Shown here one piece after another: positions 1-13,361 of a DNA stretch of 26,170 nucleotides. The notes under the pieces are model-generated. The model saw only the letters and a program-made list of their open reading frames with translations, ran no database searches and had not been told where the DNA came from. The stretch comes from Opitutia bacterium. Lineage in GTDB: Bacteria; Verrucomicrobiota; Verrucomicrobiae; Opitutales; Opitutaceae. The translations under genes and the position numbers were made by a program. The stretch spans positions 1 through 26,170 of the forward strand of contig CANEVO010000056.1 in the NCBI GenBank assembly GCA_947442255.1, in the 5' to 3' direction. Within the stretch, counting starts at the first letter, position 1; every line of letters begins with the position of its first letter.

Positions 1-54
1 GAGCGCGGACGTGACGATACCGCCGACGGGCGAGTAGATTTGGGGCCAGGGCAT
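1..54 (-). CDS. Probable L-lactate permease, N-terminal fragment
   Basis: Eighteen codons are visible before the window edge, reading MPWPQIYSPVGGIVTSAL from an ATG at position 54. The pattern W-x-Q-x-Y-x-P-x-G followed by the start of a hydrophobic stretch resembles the amino terminus of LldP/GlcA-type lactate/glycolate permeases, which are multi-spanning inner-membrane carriers importing lactate with protons. The gene runs off the left edge, so neither length nor membrane segments can be checked. It is co-oriented with the metallo-hydrolase gene that ends about 120 bases upstream of it. The family call rests on one short motif; another membrane protein is possible. Confidence 0.45.
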   Translation of the reverse strand, partial: MPWPQIYSPVGGIVTSAL

Positions 55-173
55 GGGAAAGCGTGGAGGGTGGGGCGAGCGTGGGATGGCCCGCGCCGAT
101 CCAAGCGTCGGAGCGAGTCAAGAAGCGTTCAGCGAGGCGAGCCGTTTTTTGAGTCCGCCGGTTGGATTCGTGC

Positions 174-1154
174 CTAGCGGGCGAGAATCAGCGCATCGAT
201 GCCACGGGTGAGATCGAAGGTTGCGCCGACGGCGGCCACGACGGCGGTTTCCCGGGCCAGGCCGGCGAGCGTCCGCAGGCGGTAGGTCGCCTCGAGCCCG
301 GTGCAGTGGGCGGCAAAAAGGTGCGCGACGCCAAACTCGCGAAATTTGCCGGCGGTCCAGGTGAGGGCCTTTTCGTCGGAGGTGAGCAGATGGATGCCGC
401 CGATCAGGGCGTGGACGGAGGTGGGCCGCACGAGCTGGCGGGCGGCGGTGAGGGTGTTGACCACCCCGGCGTGGCCGCAGCCCGTGATCACGACCAGGCC
501 GCGCGCGGTATCAAGCACCAGGGCGCAGTCCTCCGGGATGGTGTCATCCCTCGCGCCGTCGGGGGCCTCGACCCGGGTGCCCGGGGCGACGCCGAAGTTG
601 CGTTCGGGATGGGGCCGCGCGATCGGGCCGGTGAGCCAGATACCGGGGGCGATTTCCGCGGGCCCGCCGTGTTCGATGAAGGCGCCGCCGGTCGCTTCAT
701 AGGCCGGTTTCCGCGCGGGCATCGGGTTGTGCGGTTCGCCCTTTTTGTCGAAGCCACGATTCCAGAAGATACCGCGGCCGACGTGGACGCGGGAGAGCGC
801 GGCCGGATTCTTCTGGGCGAATTCCCGCCGCAACGTGAGCAATCCGCCGGTATGATCTCCGTGGTTGTGCGAGAGCACGACGTCGGTGACGGCGCTCAAA
901 TCGATGCCGAGCACAGCGGCGTTGTGGAGCACGGTTTGGGGTCGGAAGCCCGTGTCGAAAAGAATTTTCCGCCCGTCCGCCTCGACGAGCGCCGAGAAGC
1001 CCCATTCGCCGATCTCACCGTTACCGGCGCCGCCCACCAGCATGGTGGAAAGAATCGTGACGCGGACCGACGTGACGGGAGGGATGGCGGGTGCGGCCCC
1101 CGGACAGGAGCCGGAGAAAACGACGAGAATGAGCAGGGCGGGCAGGAGTCTCAC
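174..1154 (-). CDS. Exported metallo-beta-lactamase-fold hydrolase
   Basis: The 326-residue product begins with a hydrophobic leader (residues 1-22, LLPALLILVVFSG then CPGAAPA), so it is probably exported; the Cys after SGS is not a canonical lipobox. The MBL signature HxHxDH is intact at H96, H98, D100 and H101 (SHNHGDHTGG), and later GCGHAG, GGIHLL and AHCTG segments supply the other expected metal ligands. The layout (ALVEADGRKILFDTGF before the HxHxDH, CGHAG near residue 225) resembles the family annotated as 7,8-dihydropterin-6-yl-methyl-aminobenzene-phosphate synthase-like MBL proteins. The actual substrate cannot be told. It is transcribed divergently from the oligopeptidase gene, with about 170 bases between their starts. 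The long plus-strand reading frame over this region is an antisense shadow. Confidence 0.85.
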   Translation of the reverse strand: MRLLPALLILVVFSGSCPGAAPAIPPVTSVRVTILSTMLVGGAGNGEIGEWGFSALVEADGRKILFDTGFRPQTVLHNAAVLGIDLSAVTDVVLSHNHGDHTGGLLTLRREFAQKNPAALSRVHVGRGIFWNRGFDKKGEPHNPMPARKPAYEATGGAFIEHGGPAEIAPGIWLTGPIARPHPERNFGVAPGTRVEAPDGARDDTIPEDCALVLDTARGLVVITGCGHAGVVNTLTAARQLVRPTSVHALIGGIHLLTSDEKALTWTAGKFREFGVAHLFAAHCTGLEATYRLRTLAGLARETAVVAAVGATFDLTRGIDALILAR

Positions 1155-1323
1155 GGCGCGAAAGCAGGGTGCGACGAAGGCAATCCTGCGGGCGCGCCCC
1201 TAGCGAGCGATTTTGGCCGGGGCGGGTTTGCCGAGGCACGGGTGGAAGCGCGGGAAGTGTGGAAGGGGGATAACCGGCGCTGGCGACTGGACGCGGCCCG
1301 GCTTTCTCCGCAACGTTCGCGGG

Positions 1324-3222
1324 ATGAAGCACCAGAGCCTGTTGAATTGCGGAGTGTGGGGGGCGGCTTCGCTGGCCGTGGCCGGAACGCCGCTGGCGGG
1401 AAAGCCCGAGACCCGCAACCGCGCCGAGATCCCGGCCCAGTATCGTTGGGATTTTTCCGCCATCTATCCGTCGTGGGAGGCGTGGGACGCGGCGATGCAG
1501 GAGATGGAAACAAAGATGGACGCGTTTGCAGCGCGCAAAGGGACGCTGGCCCAGGGACCGGCGGCGGTGCTGGAGGCCTACCGGGCCTTCGACGAGATCG
1601 GGATGATGCAGTACAAGGTCTACCGCTACCCGCAGTTGCAGCGCGACGTCGACACGCGGGACCAGACGATCGCCGGCAAGTTTCAGCGCGTGGGGGCGGT
1701 GTTCGCAAAATTTCGCACGACGACGTCGTGGTTCACGCCGGAACTGCTGACGATTCCGCAGGCGACGATGGAGCAGTGGATCGCGGGCACGCCGGCATTG
1801 CAGCCGTACCGCTTTTCCATTCTCGACGCCTACCGCCAGCAGGCCCACGTGCTCGACGAGAAGGGCGAGCGACTGCTGTCCTTTGCGTCGCGGTTTAATC
1901 AGACGCCGGCGGCGACGTTTCAGGAACTCAGCACCTCGGACATCAAGTTCCCGAAGGCGACGTTGGGCGATGGTAAAGAGATCACGCTTTCACCCGGGGT
2001 GTATCAAAACGTCCTGCAGACGAACCATGCGCAGGCGGACCGGGCCAAGGCGTTCGAGGCGTATATCAAGACCTACGTGGCGACGGCGAACACCTACGCC
2101 GCGATTTACCACGCCGTACTGCAGCGCGGCTGGTTCACCGCGCAGGCGCGGAATTACCCGGCGACGCTGGAGGCCGCCCTCGACAACAACGCGATTCCGC
2201 CGGCGGTGGTGCGGACCCTGGTCGACACGGTGCGCGGCGGCACGGCGCCGCTGCAGCGCTATGCCCGGCTGCGCAAGAAGCTCCTCGGCGTGGAGGCGTA
2301 TCACCTCTACGACGCATCGATCCCGATTTTCAAAAGCGACCGGGTCTATCCCTACGACGAGGTGAAGGACCTGGTGATCGCGTCCGTCGCGCCGCTTGGC
2401 CCGGACTACACGGCCAAGTACCGGAAATTCGTCGCGGGCGGCCGGATCGATGTGTTCGAAAACGAGGGCAAGCGCAGCGGCGCCTATAGCGCGGGGGTGT
2501 ATGGGGTCGGGCCCTATCTGCTGCTCAACTACAATGACACGCTCGACGCGGTGTTCACGTTCGCGCACGAGGCCGGGCATGCGATGCACACCGTGCTTTC
2601 GTACGAGACGCAGCCGTTCGTGACGGCCGACTACACGATTTTCGTGGCGGAAGTGGCGTCGACGACGAATGAGCGCTTCCTCCTGGACAAGCTGCTCGCG
2701 ACGACCACGGATCCGCGGGAGCGTTTTCTGCTCTTGCAGCACGCCGTGGATTCCATTGTCGGCACCTTCTACACGCAGGTGTTGTTTGCCGACTTTGAAC
2801 TGCAGGCGCACCAGCTGGCGGAACAAGGTCAGCCGGTGACGGCGGAAGTGCTCTGCGGAATCTACGGGAAGTTACTGAAGGACTATTACGGCGACGCGGT
2901 GACGATCGACGATCTCTACCGCTATACGTGGACGCGCATCCCGCATTTCTACAACTCGCCCTACTACGTCTATCAATATGCCACGTGCTTTGCGTCCTCG
3001 GCGAAGCTGTTCAAGGACATGACCACCGGGGACGAGGTCTCGCGACAGGCGGCGACGGAGCGCTACCTCACGCTGTTGCGCAGCGGGGGCAACGACCATC
3101 CGATGGCGCAGCTGCAAAAAGCCGGTGTCGACCTGACGCAGCGCCAGACGGTGCAGGCGGTGATCGACCAGATGGAAGAGCTCGTTTCGCGGATGGAAAC
3201 CGAGGCGTCGAAGATCAAGTGA
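1324..3222 (+). CDS. M3 family zinc oligopeptidase (PepF-like), probably exported
   Basis: A 632-residue M3 metallopeptidase related to oligoendopeptidase F. The HExxH zinc motif is HEAGH at residues 415-419 (FAHEAGHAMHT), followed by the downstream third-ligand region FVAEVASTTNE, as expected for M3. The region PAQYRWDFSAIYPSW near residue 38 is the usual PepF N-terminal helix domain. Enzymes of this family cleave short peptides inside a closed channel and do not attack folded proteins. I chose the ATG at 1324 because homology-like sequence begins shortly after it, and the longer upstream frame is Arg/Gly-rich and unlikely. From this start the first about 26 residues (KHQSLLN then GVWGAASLAVAGTPLAG) look like a signal peptide, unusual for PepF, which is generally cytosolic. 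It converges with corA, 16 bases between stops. Confidence 0.9.
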   Translation: MKHQSLLNCGVWGAASLAVAGTPLAGKPETRNRAEIPAQYRWDFSAIYPSWEAWDAAMQEMETKMDAFAARKGTLAQGPAAVLEAYRAFDEIGMMQYKVYRYPQLQRDVDTRDQTIAGKFQRVGAVFAKFRTTTSWFTPELLTIPQATMEQWIAGTPALQPYRFSILDAYRQQAHVLDEKGERLLSFASRFNQTPAATFQELSTSDIKFPKATLGDGKEITLSPGVYQNVLQTNHAQADRAKAFEAYIKTYVATANTYAAIYHAVLQRGWFTAQARNYPATLEAALDNNAIPPAVVRTLVDTVRGGTAPLQRYARLRKKLLGVEAYHLYDASIPIFKSDRVYPYDEVKDLVIASVAPLGPDYTAKYRKFVAGGRIDVFENEGKRSGAYSAGVYGVGPYLLLNYNDTLDAVFTFAHEAGHAMHTVLSYETQPFVTADYTIFVAEVASTTNERFLLDKLLATTTDPRERFLLLQHAVDSIVGTFYTQVLFADFELQAHQLAEQGQPVTAEVLCGIYGKLLKDYYGDAVTIDDLYRYTWTRIPHFYNSPYYVYQYATCFASSAKLFKDMTTGDEVSRQAATERYLTLLRSGGNDHPMAQLQKAGVDLTQRQTVQAVIDQMEELVSRMETEASKIK

Positions 3223-3238
3223 GGGGAGAAGGCCCGGA

Positions 3239-4207
3239 TCAGAACCACTTTTTCTTCTTCAGATAAATCACCATGAGCAACGTCGTGACGAGGGTCGCGC
3301 CTAGGGCCCACGGATAGCCGTGTTTGAGCTCCGGCATGTTCTCGAAGTTCATGCCGAACCAGGTGCCGATCACCATGACCGGGATCGTCACCGCGGTGAT
3401 GGCGGTGAGAAACTTGATGCCCTCGTTCGCCTCGAACGCCGCCTTGTTGAGATAGATGTCGAACGCCATCAACAGCCGTTCGTGATAACCGGCGGCCGTG
3501 TCTTCCAGCCGGACGAGGTTGTCGCGCAAGTCGCGGAAGTATGGCAGCAACTTGGGCCGGATCATTTTGCCGTCGCCGCGGGCGAGCCGGTCGATGACGT
3601 CGCGCTGCGGGCGGACGATCGTGCGCAGCCGCGTGAAATCGCCGCGCACGTGGAGCATTTCGTTGACGAGCTTTTGGTGGAGCGACTCACGGCTGAGGAC
3701 GTGTTCCTCGAGTTCCTCCAGCTCGGCGCGGAGTTCCTCGAGGACGGGGGCGTAATTGTCCACCAGAAGGTCGATCAGGGTGTGGGCGATCCGGTCCGGC
3801 CCGCGCGGACCGACGCCGGCATTCTTGGCGAGGCGCTCGCTCAGTTGGGTAACGGAACGGAGGGGCGCGGTGTGAAACGTGACGAGGTAGTCCCGGCCGA
3901 GGAAGAGATCGAGTTCGGTGGTATTGAACTTTTCCGTGCGGGTGAAATCCACGGCGTGGGTGACAATGAACAGATAGTCTTCGTAGTCCTCGACCTTCGG
4001 GAGCGAGCTCGGCGCGACACAGTCCTCGATGGCCAGCGGGTGAAACTGAAAGACGGCTTCGAGAACGAATTTTGTTTCCTCCTCGGTCGGCCTGTCGAGA
4101 TCGACCCAGAGGAGGAGCCCCTTGTCGGCACGGACGAGCCGGAGCGCCTCGCGCTCCAAATCCTGACCGACGAGCTTGCCTTCGCTGAAGACGAACGAAC
4201 GGATCAT
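3239..4207 (-). CDS. corA: CorA-family magnesium/divalent-metal channel
   Basis: The 322-residue protein has the CorA architecture: a large soluble N-terminal domain rich in acidic and helical segments, then two C-terminal membrane helices (about residues 263-284 and 298-315) joined by a loop with the diagnostic GMN selectivity motif at residues 285-287 (WFGMNFENMP). CorA pentamers let Mg2+, and in some relatives Co2+, Ni2+ or Zn2+, into the cell down the membrane potential. The basic tail KKKKWF at the extreme C-terminus fits the cytoplasmic end of the last helix. The helix before GMN (ITAVTIPVMVIGTW) is typical. It lies downstream of the EIIA gene on the same strand with about 120 GC-rich bases between them, in which I see nothing else. 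Which metal is carried cannot be decided. Confidence 0.93.
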   Translation of the reverse strand: MIRSFVFSEGKLVGQDLEREALRLVRADKGLLLWVDLDRPTEEETKFVLEAVFQFHPLAIEDCVAPSSLPKVEDYEDYLFIVTHAVDFTRTEKFNTTELDLFLGRDYLVTFHTAPLRSVTQLSERLAKNAGVGPRGPDRIAHTLIDLLVDNYAPVLEELRAELEELEEHVLSRESLHQKLVNEMLHVRGDFTRLRTIVRPQRDVIDRLARGDGKMIRPKLLPYFRDLRDNLVRLEDTAAGYHERLLMAFDIYLNKAAFEANEGIKFLTAITAVTIPVMVIGTWFGMNFENMPELKHGYPWALGATLVTTLLMVIYLKKKKWF

Positions 4208-4326
4208 GCGGCGGAGAGACTAGGGGGGGCGGGGCGAATGGCCACAAAAAGGCGCGCGAGAGCCAACAAAGTCGGCGCGGGGTACGCTGCCGCCCGACCC
4301 CGAGAAGCGGGCCGGGGTGCCGCCGA

Positions 4327-4797
4327 CTACAGCCCCAGCTTCGCCTCGGCGGCGGAAATGGCGGCGATGAACTCCTCGGGCGTGCTCGCGTTCAGGAAGG
4401 TCGCGCGATCGGCGGGATCCTTCAGGATTTTGCACAGGGCGCTGACCACGGCGAGGTAGTCGCCCGGCTTGGTCTTGGGCGTGCCGAGGACGAAAAAAAG
4501 ACGGACGATCTCGCCGTTGGCGTCAAAGGGGATGCCGGCCTCGCTGCGGCCGACGGCCATCACGATTTTTTTCACGTGTTCCGTGCGGGCATGCGGGAGC
4601 GCGACGGCGTTGCCGAGGCAGGTGGTGTCGAGCCGGTCGCGCGCCAGCAATTCGTCGTAGAAACCGGCGTAGTTGCCGACGTCGGGATGACCCTCGAGCA
4701 AGCGGGCGATTTCGTTGAGGGCGGCCGTGCGCTTGCCGCTCTGCACGTGGAGCGAAATACAACTGGGATCGAGGAGGGAGGTGATTTTGCCGGCCAT
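4327..4797 (-). CDS. PTS EIIA (fructose/PtsN-type) domain protein
   Basis: A single-domain 156-residue EIIA of the fructose/mannitol/nitrogen type. The phosphoryl-accepting histidine is H69 in the motif ALPHARTEHV, followed by the characteristic core KIVMAVGRSEAGIPF and VRLFFVLGTPKTKPGDYLAVVSAL. No EIIB or EIIC domain is fused or adjacent, so a regulatory PtsN-like role is more likely than sugar transport; this is inference. EIIA-Ntr proteins take phosphate from an HPr/NPr protein and regulate partners such as K+ transporters or kinases. The gene follows gyrA and the GyrA-tail relic on the same strand, with two small hairpins immediately upstream of the ATG. CorA follows it. Confidence 0.88.
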   Translation of the reverse strand: MAGKITSLLDPSCISLHVQSGKRTAALNEIARLLEGHPDVGNYAGFYDELLARDRLDTTCLGNAVALPHARTEHVKKIVMAVGRSEAGIPFDANGEIVRLFFVLGTPKTKPGDYLAVVSALCKILKDPADRATFLNASTPEEFIAAISAAEAKLGL

Positions 4798-4802
4798 GCG
4801 AG

Positions 4803-5117
4803 TCAGGATTCCCAGAGACAGGGAATCGGCCGTGCCCTTGGCAAGGGCGGAGTTGCCGGGCCGAGCCCCATGGTCACGTCAGACCAATCACCCACGAAGG
4901 AATGCCGGGGAGCGTCAGGCGCGATGGCTACGACTCCGCGTCCAAACCGGTCGCGGGCCGGGCCGATCCGCGAGGCGACGGCGGAGCAGGCGATCGGTGG
5001 AACGATCGCGACCGCTTCGGCGACGGTGGCCTGCTCTCTGTCGGTCTCGACGATGCTGAGCAGTTTGTCGCCGGGCCCGAGAGTCACAAGCCGGACATCC
5101 TGGGCGCCGCGTACCGG
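4803..5117 (-). pseudogene. Degenerate duplicate of the GyrA C-terminal tail
   Basis: Immediately after the gyrA stop codon (TAA, 5118-5120) the same reading frame stays open for 104 codons and begins PVRGAQDVRLVTLGPGDKLL, continuing SIVETDREQA. This parallels the true GyrA end, which reads NRGGKGVKLLTLAPGDKLLS, then IARVIESAEEQA. The DNA is also visibly similar (for example GATGCTGAG-AG-TTGTCGCCGGG in both, plus strand). Similarity fades after about 35 codons; the rest reads as Pro/Arg-rich non-homologous sequence. The simplest reading is a partial tandem duplication of the gyrA 3' end, now decaying. A GTG at 5087 could in principle open a 94-residue ORF, but no recognisable ribosome site supports it. 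Stop-codon readthrough giving a longer GyrA is possible but unsupported. Confidence 0.7.
4807..4848 (-). promoter_or_regulatory. Two adjacent hairpins just upstream of the EIIA start
   Basis: Two perfect short inverted repeats lie end to end: GATTCCC/GGGAATC with a 7-base loop (4807-4827) and GCCCTTG/CAAGGGC around a single centre base (4834-4848). The first ends about 9 bases before the EIIA ATG at 4797, where a ribosome would bind. Neither is followed by a T-run on the minus strand, so they are not classic intrinsic terminators. They could be a structured leader affecting EIIA translation or 3'-end structure of the gyrBA transcript. No ligand-binding motif is recognised. Confidence 0.35.
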
Positions 5118-7622
<2,505 letters not shown>

Positions 7623-7676
7623 GGAGCGGAAAGTCGAGGATCGAGAGACGACAGGGCGAGGAGCCGAAGCGGTGAC

Positions 7677-10592
<2,916 letters not shown>

Positions 10593-11312
10593 ATGGTGCA
10601 CCCCGCGATCGAACCGCTGCTGATCCTGCAAGACCGCGATATCAGACGGCTTGGCTTGGAGGCGCAGTTGAAGGCGGTGCCGGGCGACGTGGCCCGGGTG
10701 GAACTAAAGATTGCCACGGAAAAAGCAGCGATCGAAGCCGCCCGCACGGAGTTGAGGGCCCTGGAAGTGAAGAAGAAGTCGCTCGAGACCGAGATCGGGT
10801 CGGCCGAAACGAAAATCGGGCAATATCGCACCCAGCAGCTTTCTATTCGCAAGAATGAGGAATACCAGGCGATGGGGCATCAGATCGAAACGATGGTGGC
10901 CCAAATTGCCGACCTTGAGGGTCGGGAACTCGAGATAATGTATGCGATCGACGAGGCGAAGAAGCGCTTCGGTGCTGCCGAGGCGGAGTTGAAGGCGAAT
11001 ATTTCCGGGCACGAGGCGCGGATCAAGATGCTGCGCGAACGCGAAACCAGCCTCGCGGCGGAATTGAAGGTGGCTCAGAGCGAGTTGGCCGTGGCGCGAG
11101 GGCCGGTGGGAGAACCCCGGCTGCGCGTTTACGACCGGATCGCGACCCGCAACATGCCGGCGGTCGTGGCGATCGGGGCGGGGAAGTGTGGCGGCTGCCA
11201 CTTAAAGGTTTCCAGCGAGGTCGAGTCAGCCGCCCGGGGCAAAGGCGTCGATCCACTGGCCCAACTGCCGACCTGCGACCAATGTGGGCGGATCGTGTAT
11301 TGGGACAACTGA
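10593..11312 (+). CDS. Coiled-coil protein with C4 zinc ribbon (DUF164/CdsZ-like)
   Basis: The 239-residue protein has a long, charged, heptad-like helical region (about residues 15-180, rich in Glu, Lys, Ala and Leu) that should form an antiparallel coiled coil. A C-terminal four-cysteine zinc ribbon follows: C199-x2-C202 (GKCGGCHLKV) and C228-x2-C231 (TCDQCGRIVYWDN). This is the family of C4-type zinc-ribbon proteins that includes Chlamydia CdsZ and many proteins annotated as nucleic-acid-binding. Biochemical function in free-living bacteria is largely unassigned; roles in nucleic-acid binding or as an adaptor are suggestions. The ATG at 10593 opens the conserved-looking start MVHPAIEPLLILQDRD. 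It sits directly upstream of rnpB on the same strand and divergent from gyrB. Confidence 0.85.
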   Translation: MVHPAIEPLLILQDRDIRRLGLEAQLKAVPGDVARVELKIATEKAAIEAARTELRALEVKKKSLETEIGSAETKIGQYRTQQLSIRKNEEYQAMGHQIETMVAQIADLEGRELEIMYAIDEAKKRFGAAEAELKANISGHEARIKMLRERETSLAAELKVAQSELAVARGPVGEPRLRVYDRIATRNMPAVVAIGAGKCGGCHLKVSSEVESAARGKGVDPLAQLPTCDQCGRIVYWDN

Positions 11313-11429
11313 GTGCCGCCCCCGCGATGCGTTGGCGCCGGCCGCGGCAAAGCCCGCTGGCTGCGAGGTCGTGAAGGTAACGTGCGTTAGCCGCTTGCCT
11401 CGATTGGGACCGTGGCCCATGTCTGCGGC

Positions 11430-11909
11430 TTAGCTTTGGGGCCTGGTCGTCGCTCCGAGTTCTTTGATCCCAAGGTGCGGGTAATGCCGCACCCGTTTTA
11501 GAAAGTTCGGAGAGGAAAGTCCGGACACCGCAGGGCAGGATGCTGCACGAGGCGCAAGCCAAGTGCAGGCGGCACGCTTCAAGGCGCGTTGACGGACAGT
11601 GTCACAGAAAACAGACAGCCCGGTTCGGCCCGCCGCAAGGCGGCTCGCTCAGGGTGATGGTGAAAAGGTGGGGTAAGAGCCCACCGCGCCGACGGCGACG
11701 TCGGCGGCACGAAAAACCCCTTCCGGTGCAAGGCAAAATAGGTGGCTGGGTGGCCCGCCCTATAGCCACGGGTATGCCGCAGCCTACTTCGTCCCGCCTC
11801 GGCGGGACTACGAAGGCCGAGTTCGCCGCGAGGCGAACTCGAGAGAAATGACGGCCGAATCCCGCGCAAGTGGGAGGAACAGAATCCGGCTTACCGGCTC
11901 CAAAGCTAA
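11430..11909 (+). ncRNA. rnpB: RNase P RNA, class A (rnpB)
   Basis: Catalytic RNA of ribonuclease P, which removes 5' leaders from pre-tRNAs. The conserved 5' core GAGGAAAGTCCGGAC lies at about 11511-11525, and the matching 3' P4 strand ACAGAATCCGGCTTA at about 11879-11893. Between them are an ACAGAAA element near 11604 and GCAAGGCAAAATAGG near 11727. I set the ends by the P1 helix: TTAGCTTTGGGGCC (11430-11443) pairs with GGCTCCAAAGCTAA (11896-11909), fourteen pairs with one G-U. The roughly 480-base length is above the about 375 of E. coli. A GCGA-capped ten-pair hairpin at 11818-11841 fits P18. An extra palindrome at 11783-11816 accounts for part of the excess length. No strong terminator is seen after it. 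Confidence 0.93.
11783..11816 (+). repeat. REP-like palindrome inside rnpB
   Basis: An imperfect inverted repeat reading CCTACTTCGTCCCGCC then TC then GGCGGGACTACGAAGG. Its arms pair over the CTTCG, TCCCGCC, GGCGGGA and CGAAG blocks, with a CTA bulge on one side. It sits where many class A RNase P RNAs have only a short joining segment before P18. The sequence style (TTCGTCCCGCC paired with GGCGGGACTACGAA) resembles short dispersed palindromes I associate with GC-rich Verrucomicrobiota genomes; that resemblance is from memory and no second copy occurs in this window. It would fold as an additional stem without disturbing the core. Confidence 0.45.
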
Positions 11910-11942
11910 ATTATTTCCCCGTCGCGCATGAGCGGGCAGCGT

Positions 11943-13361
11943 TCAGAACCGGCTCGGCCAGAGCGTGTGTCGAGCCGTTTGATAGGTGGTGGCATTCAAA
12001 TCGGTGAAATCGACCCGACGTTAGGACATGACGCGCGGGGTGAGGGGCGGGAACGTGCCGTTTTCAAACGTCTTGTCGAAACCCCATACCCGCTTCGGCG
12101 CGCTGTAGTAGGCTTAAGCCCAAGGCCCGTTGGCGACTTTGCTTTTGTAGCGCGAAACGAGGGAACCGCGGATGGCGGCCGAGTTGGTGCCCCAGTTTTC
12201 GAGGAAGCAGGGAAGGTTGTGCACGCCGCCGCTGAAGGATGACCCAGTGGTGGCGACTATGCCTGTGATAAAGGCGGCGGCGACCTCGACCGAGCCGCTC
12301 GCATTGTTTCTCACGTTGGCCAGATTGGTGTAGGCGCTGACGGTTAAGGCATTGGTCGCGGCGGCGGCGCTGCCATTCGCCCCAGCGGCCCCGAAGTAGT
12401 CGGGAGACAGGATGGTGATCGCGTCCGCCGCGATGGCTACCGGGATCTGGGCGCTGACGGCTGCACCGGCGGCGTTTGTCTTGCCATCGTCGGGCGTCGT
12501 GGCGCTGGTCGCGACGGTGGGGTTGGCGCCGTCGGCGTTGAAATTGCCGAGGATGTATACGGGGGCGTTGGTGGCGACGGTGAGACCGGATACCGAATTG
12601 ACCGTTGGGGTCAGGCTGCTCCCCGAGTAGACCTTGCCGTTGGCGAGCGCGACGCTGCTGGTCGCGGATTTGACTTCGACGTAGACACCGCCGTTCCAAG
12701 TGCCGGCACCCCAGATCCCGCCCGACGCATCGAGGATCGCCTTCGTGTCGGCGTTGGTGTTGGTGTTTCCCGACGGTGTCGTTCAGGGCGGAGCGCAATG
12801 CGGCCATGTCGATTTGCACGAGATTGATGCGCGCGTCCTGCCGCTGATCGTACATGCCTTGGTTGACCACACTGCTGGCCCCGGGGCTTGCGGCAGCGTA
12901 GGTAACGGTGGCCGTCGAGGCCGTCCCGCCGTTGATGGTCGTGGTGACCGGATATTTGTTGTTATTAACCCCGTCGACGATTTTCGAACCCACGGTGACG
13001 ACGGTCGAATTATGGAGAATGAAGGTGACCAAGCCGGCAGGTATTGTTGACGACTACGGAGCCATTGATGGCGCCGTTGCCGACGATCGTCACGGTGCCT
13101 TGAGGTGCGTAAACAATTCCGCTGAACGCCCGTTGCCTTGATGTCGATGCTCTGCGTGCCGCTCGTCTTCGTGCTCCAGAGCTGGAAGTTGATAGGCTGG
13201 CCAAGCTCGCAGGCGGTGAGATCGCCGCTGGTGTTCGCATCCGTGTCGTTGGAAATAAAAGACCAGACGCCTTCCTCGAGGCCGGCCTCCGCGAGATTTA
13301 ACCCCGCGTACTCATTGAAAGTCCGGCGGGCCAGCCGGCTCGATGCAAGATTGAGATTCAG
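11943..13361 (-). pseudogene. Decayed PilX-like type IV pilus minor protein gene
   Basis: Reading down the minus strand, protein-like sequence continues across three frame changes. Segment one (13361 to about 13130) reads LNLASSRLARRTFNEYAGLN then LAEAGLEEGVW, the PilX-type N-terminal region that normally follows the hydrophobic helix. Segment two (about 13130-13045) is FSGIVYAPQGTVTIVGNGAI. Segment three (about 13040-12775) includes GSKIVDGVNNNKYPVTTTI and INLVQIDMAALRSALN. Segment four (12775 to 11943) includes GGVHNLPCFLENWGTNSAAI and is cut by in-frame TAA codons at 12114 and 12021, yet homologous-looking text (YYSAPKRVWGFDKTF, RRVDFTDLNATTY) continues beyond both. The membrane-anchoring N-terminus is missing. 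With so many lesions it cannot make a functional pilin-associated protein. Confidence 0.75.

Noticed and set aside
162..1898. 578-codon plus-strand ORF over the MBL gene and the start of the peptidase gene
   Set aside because: It is antisense to a well-supported MBL gene and then runs out of frame through pepF; composition is Gly/Arg/Asp-rich shadow sequence with no motif.
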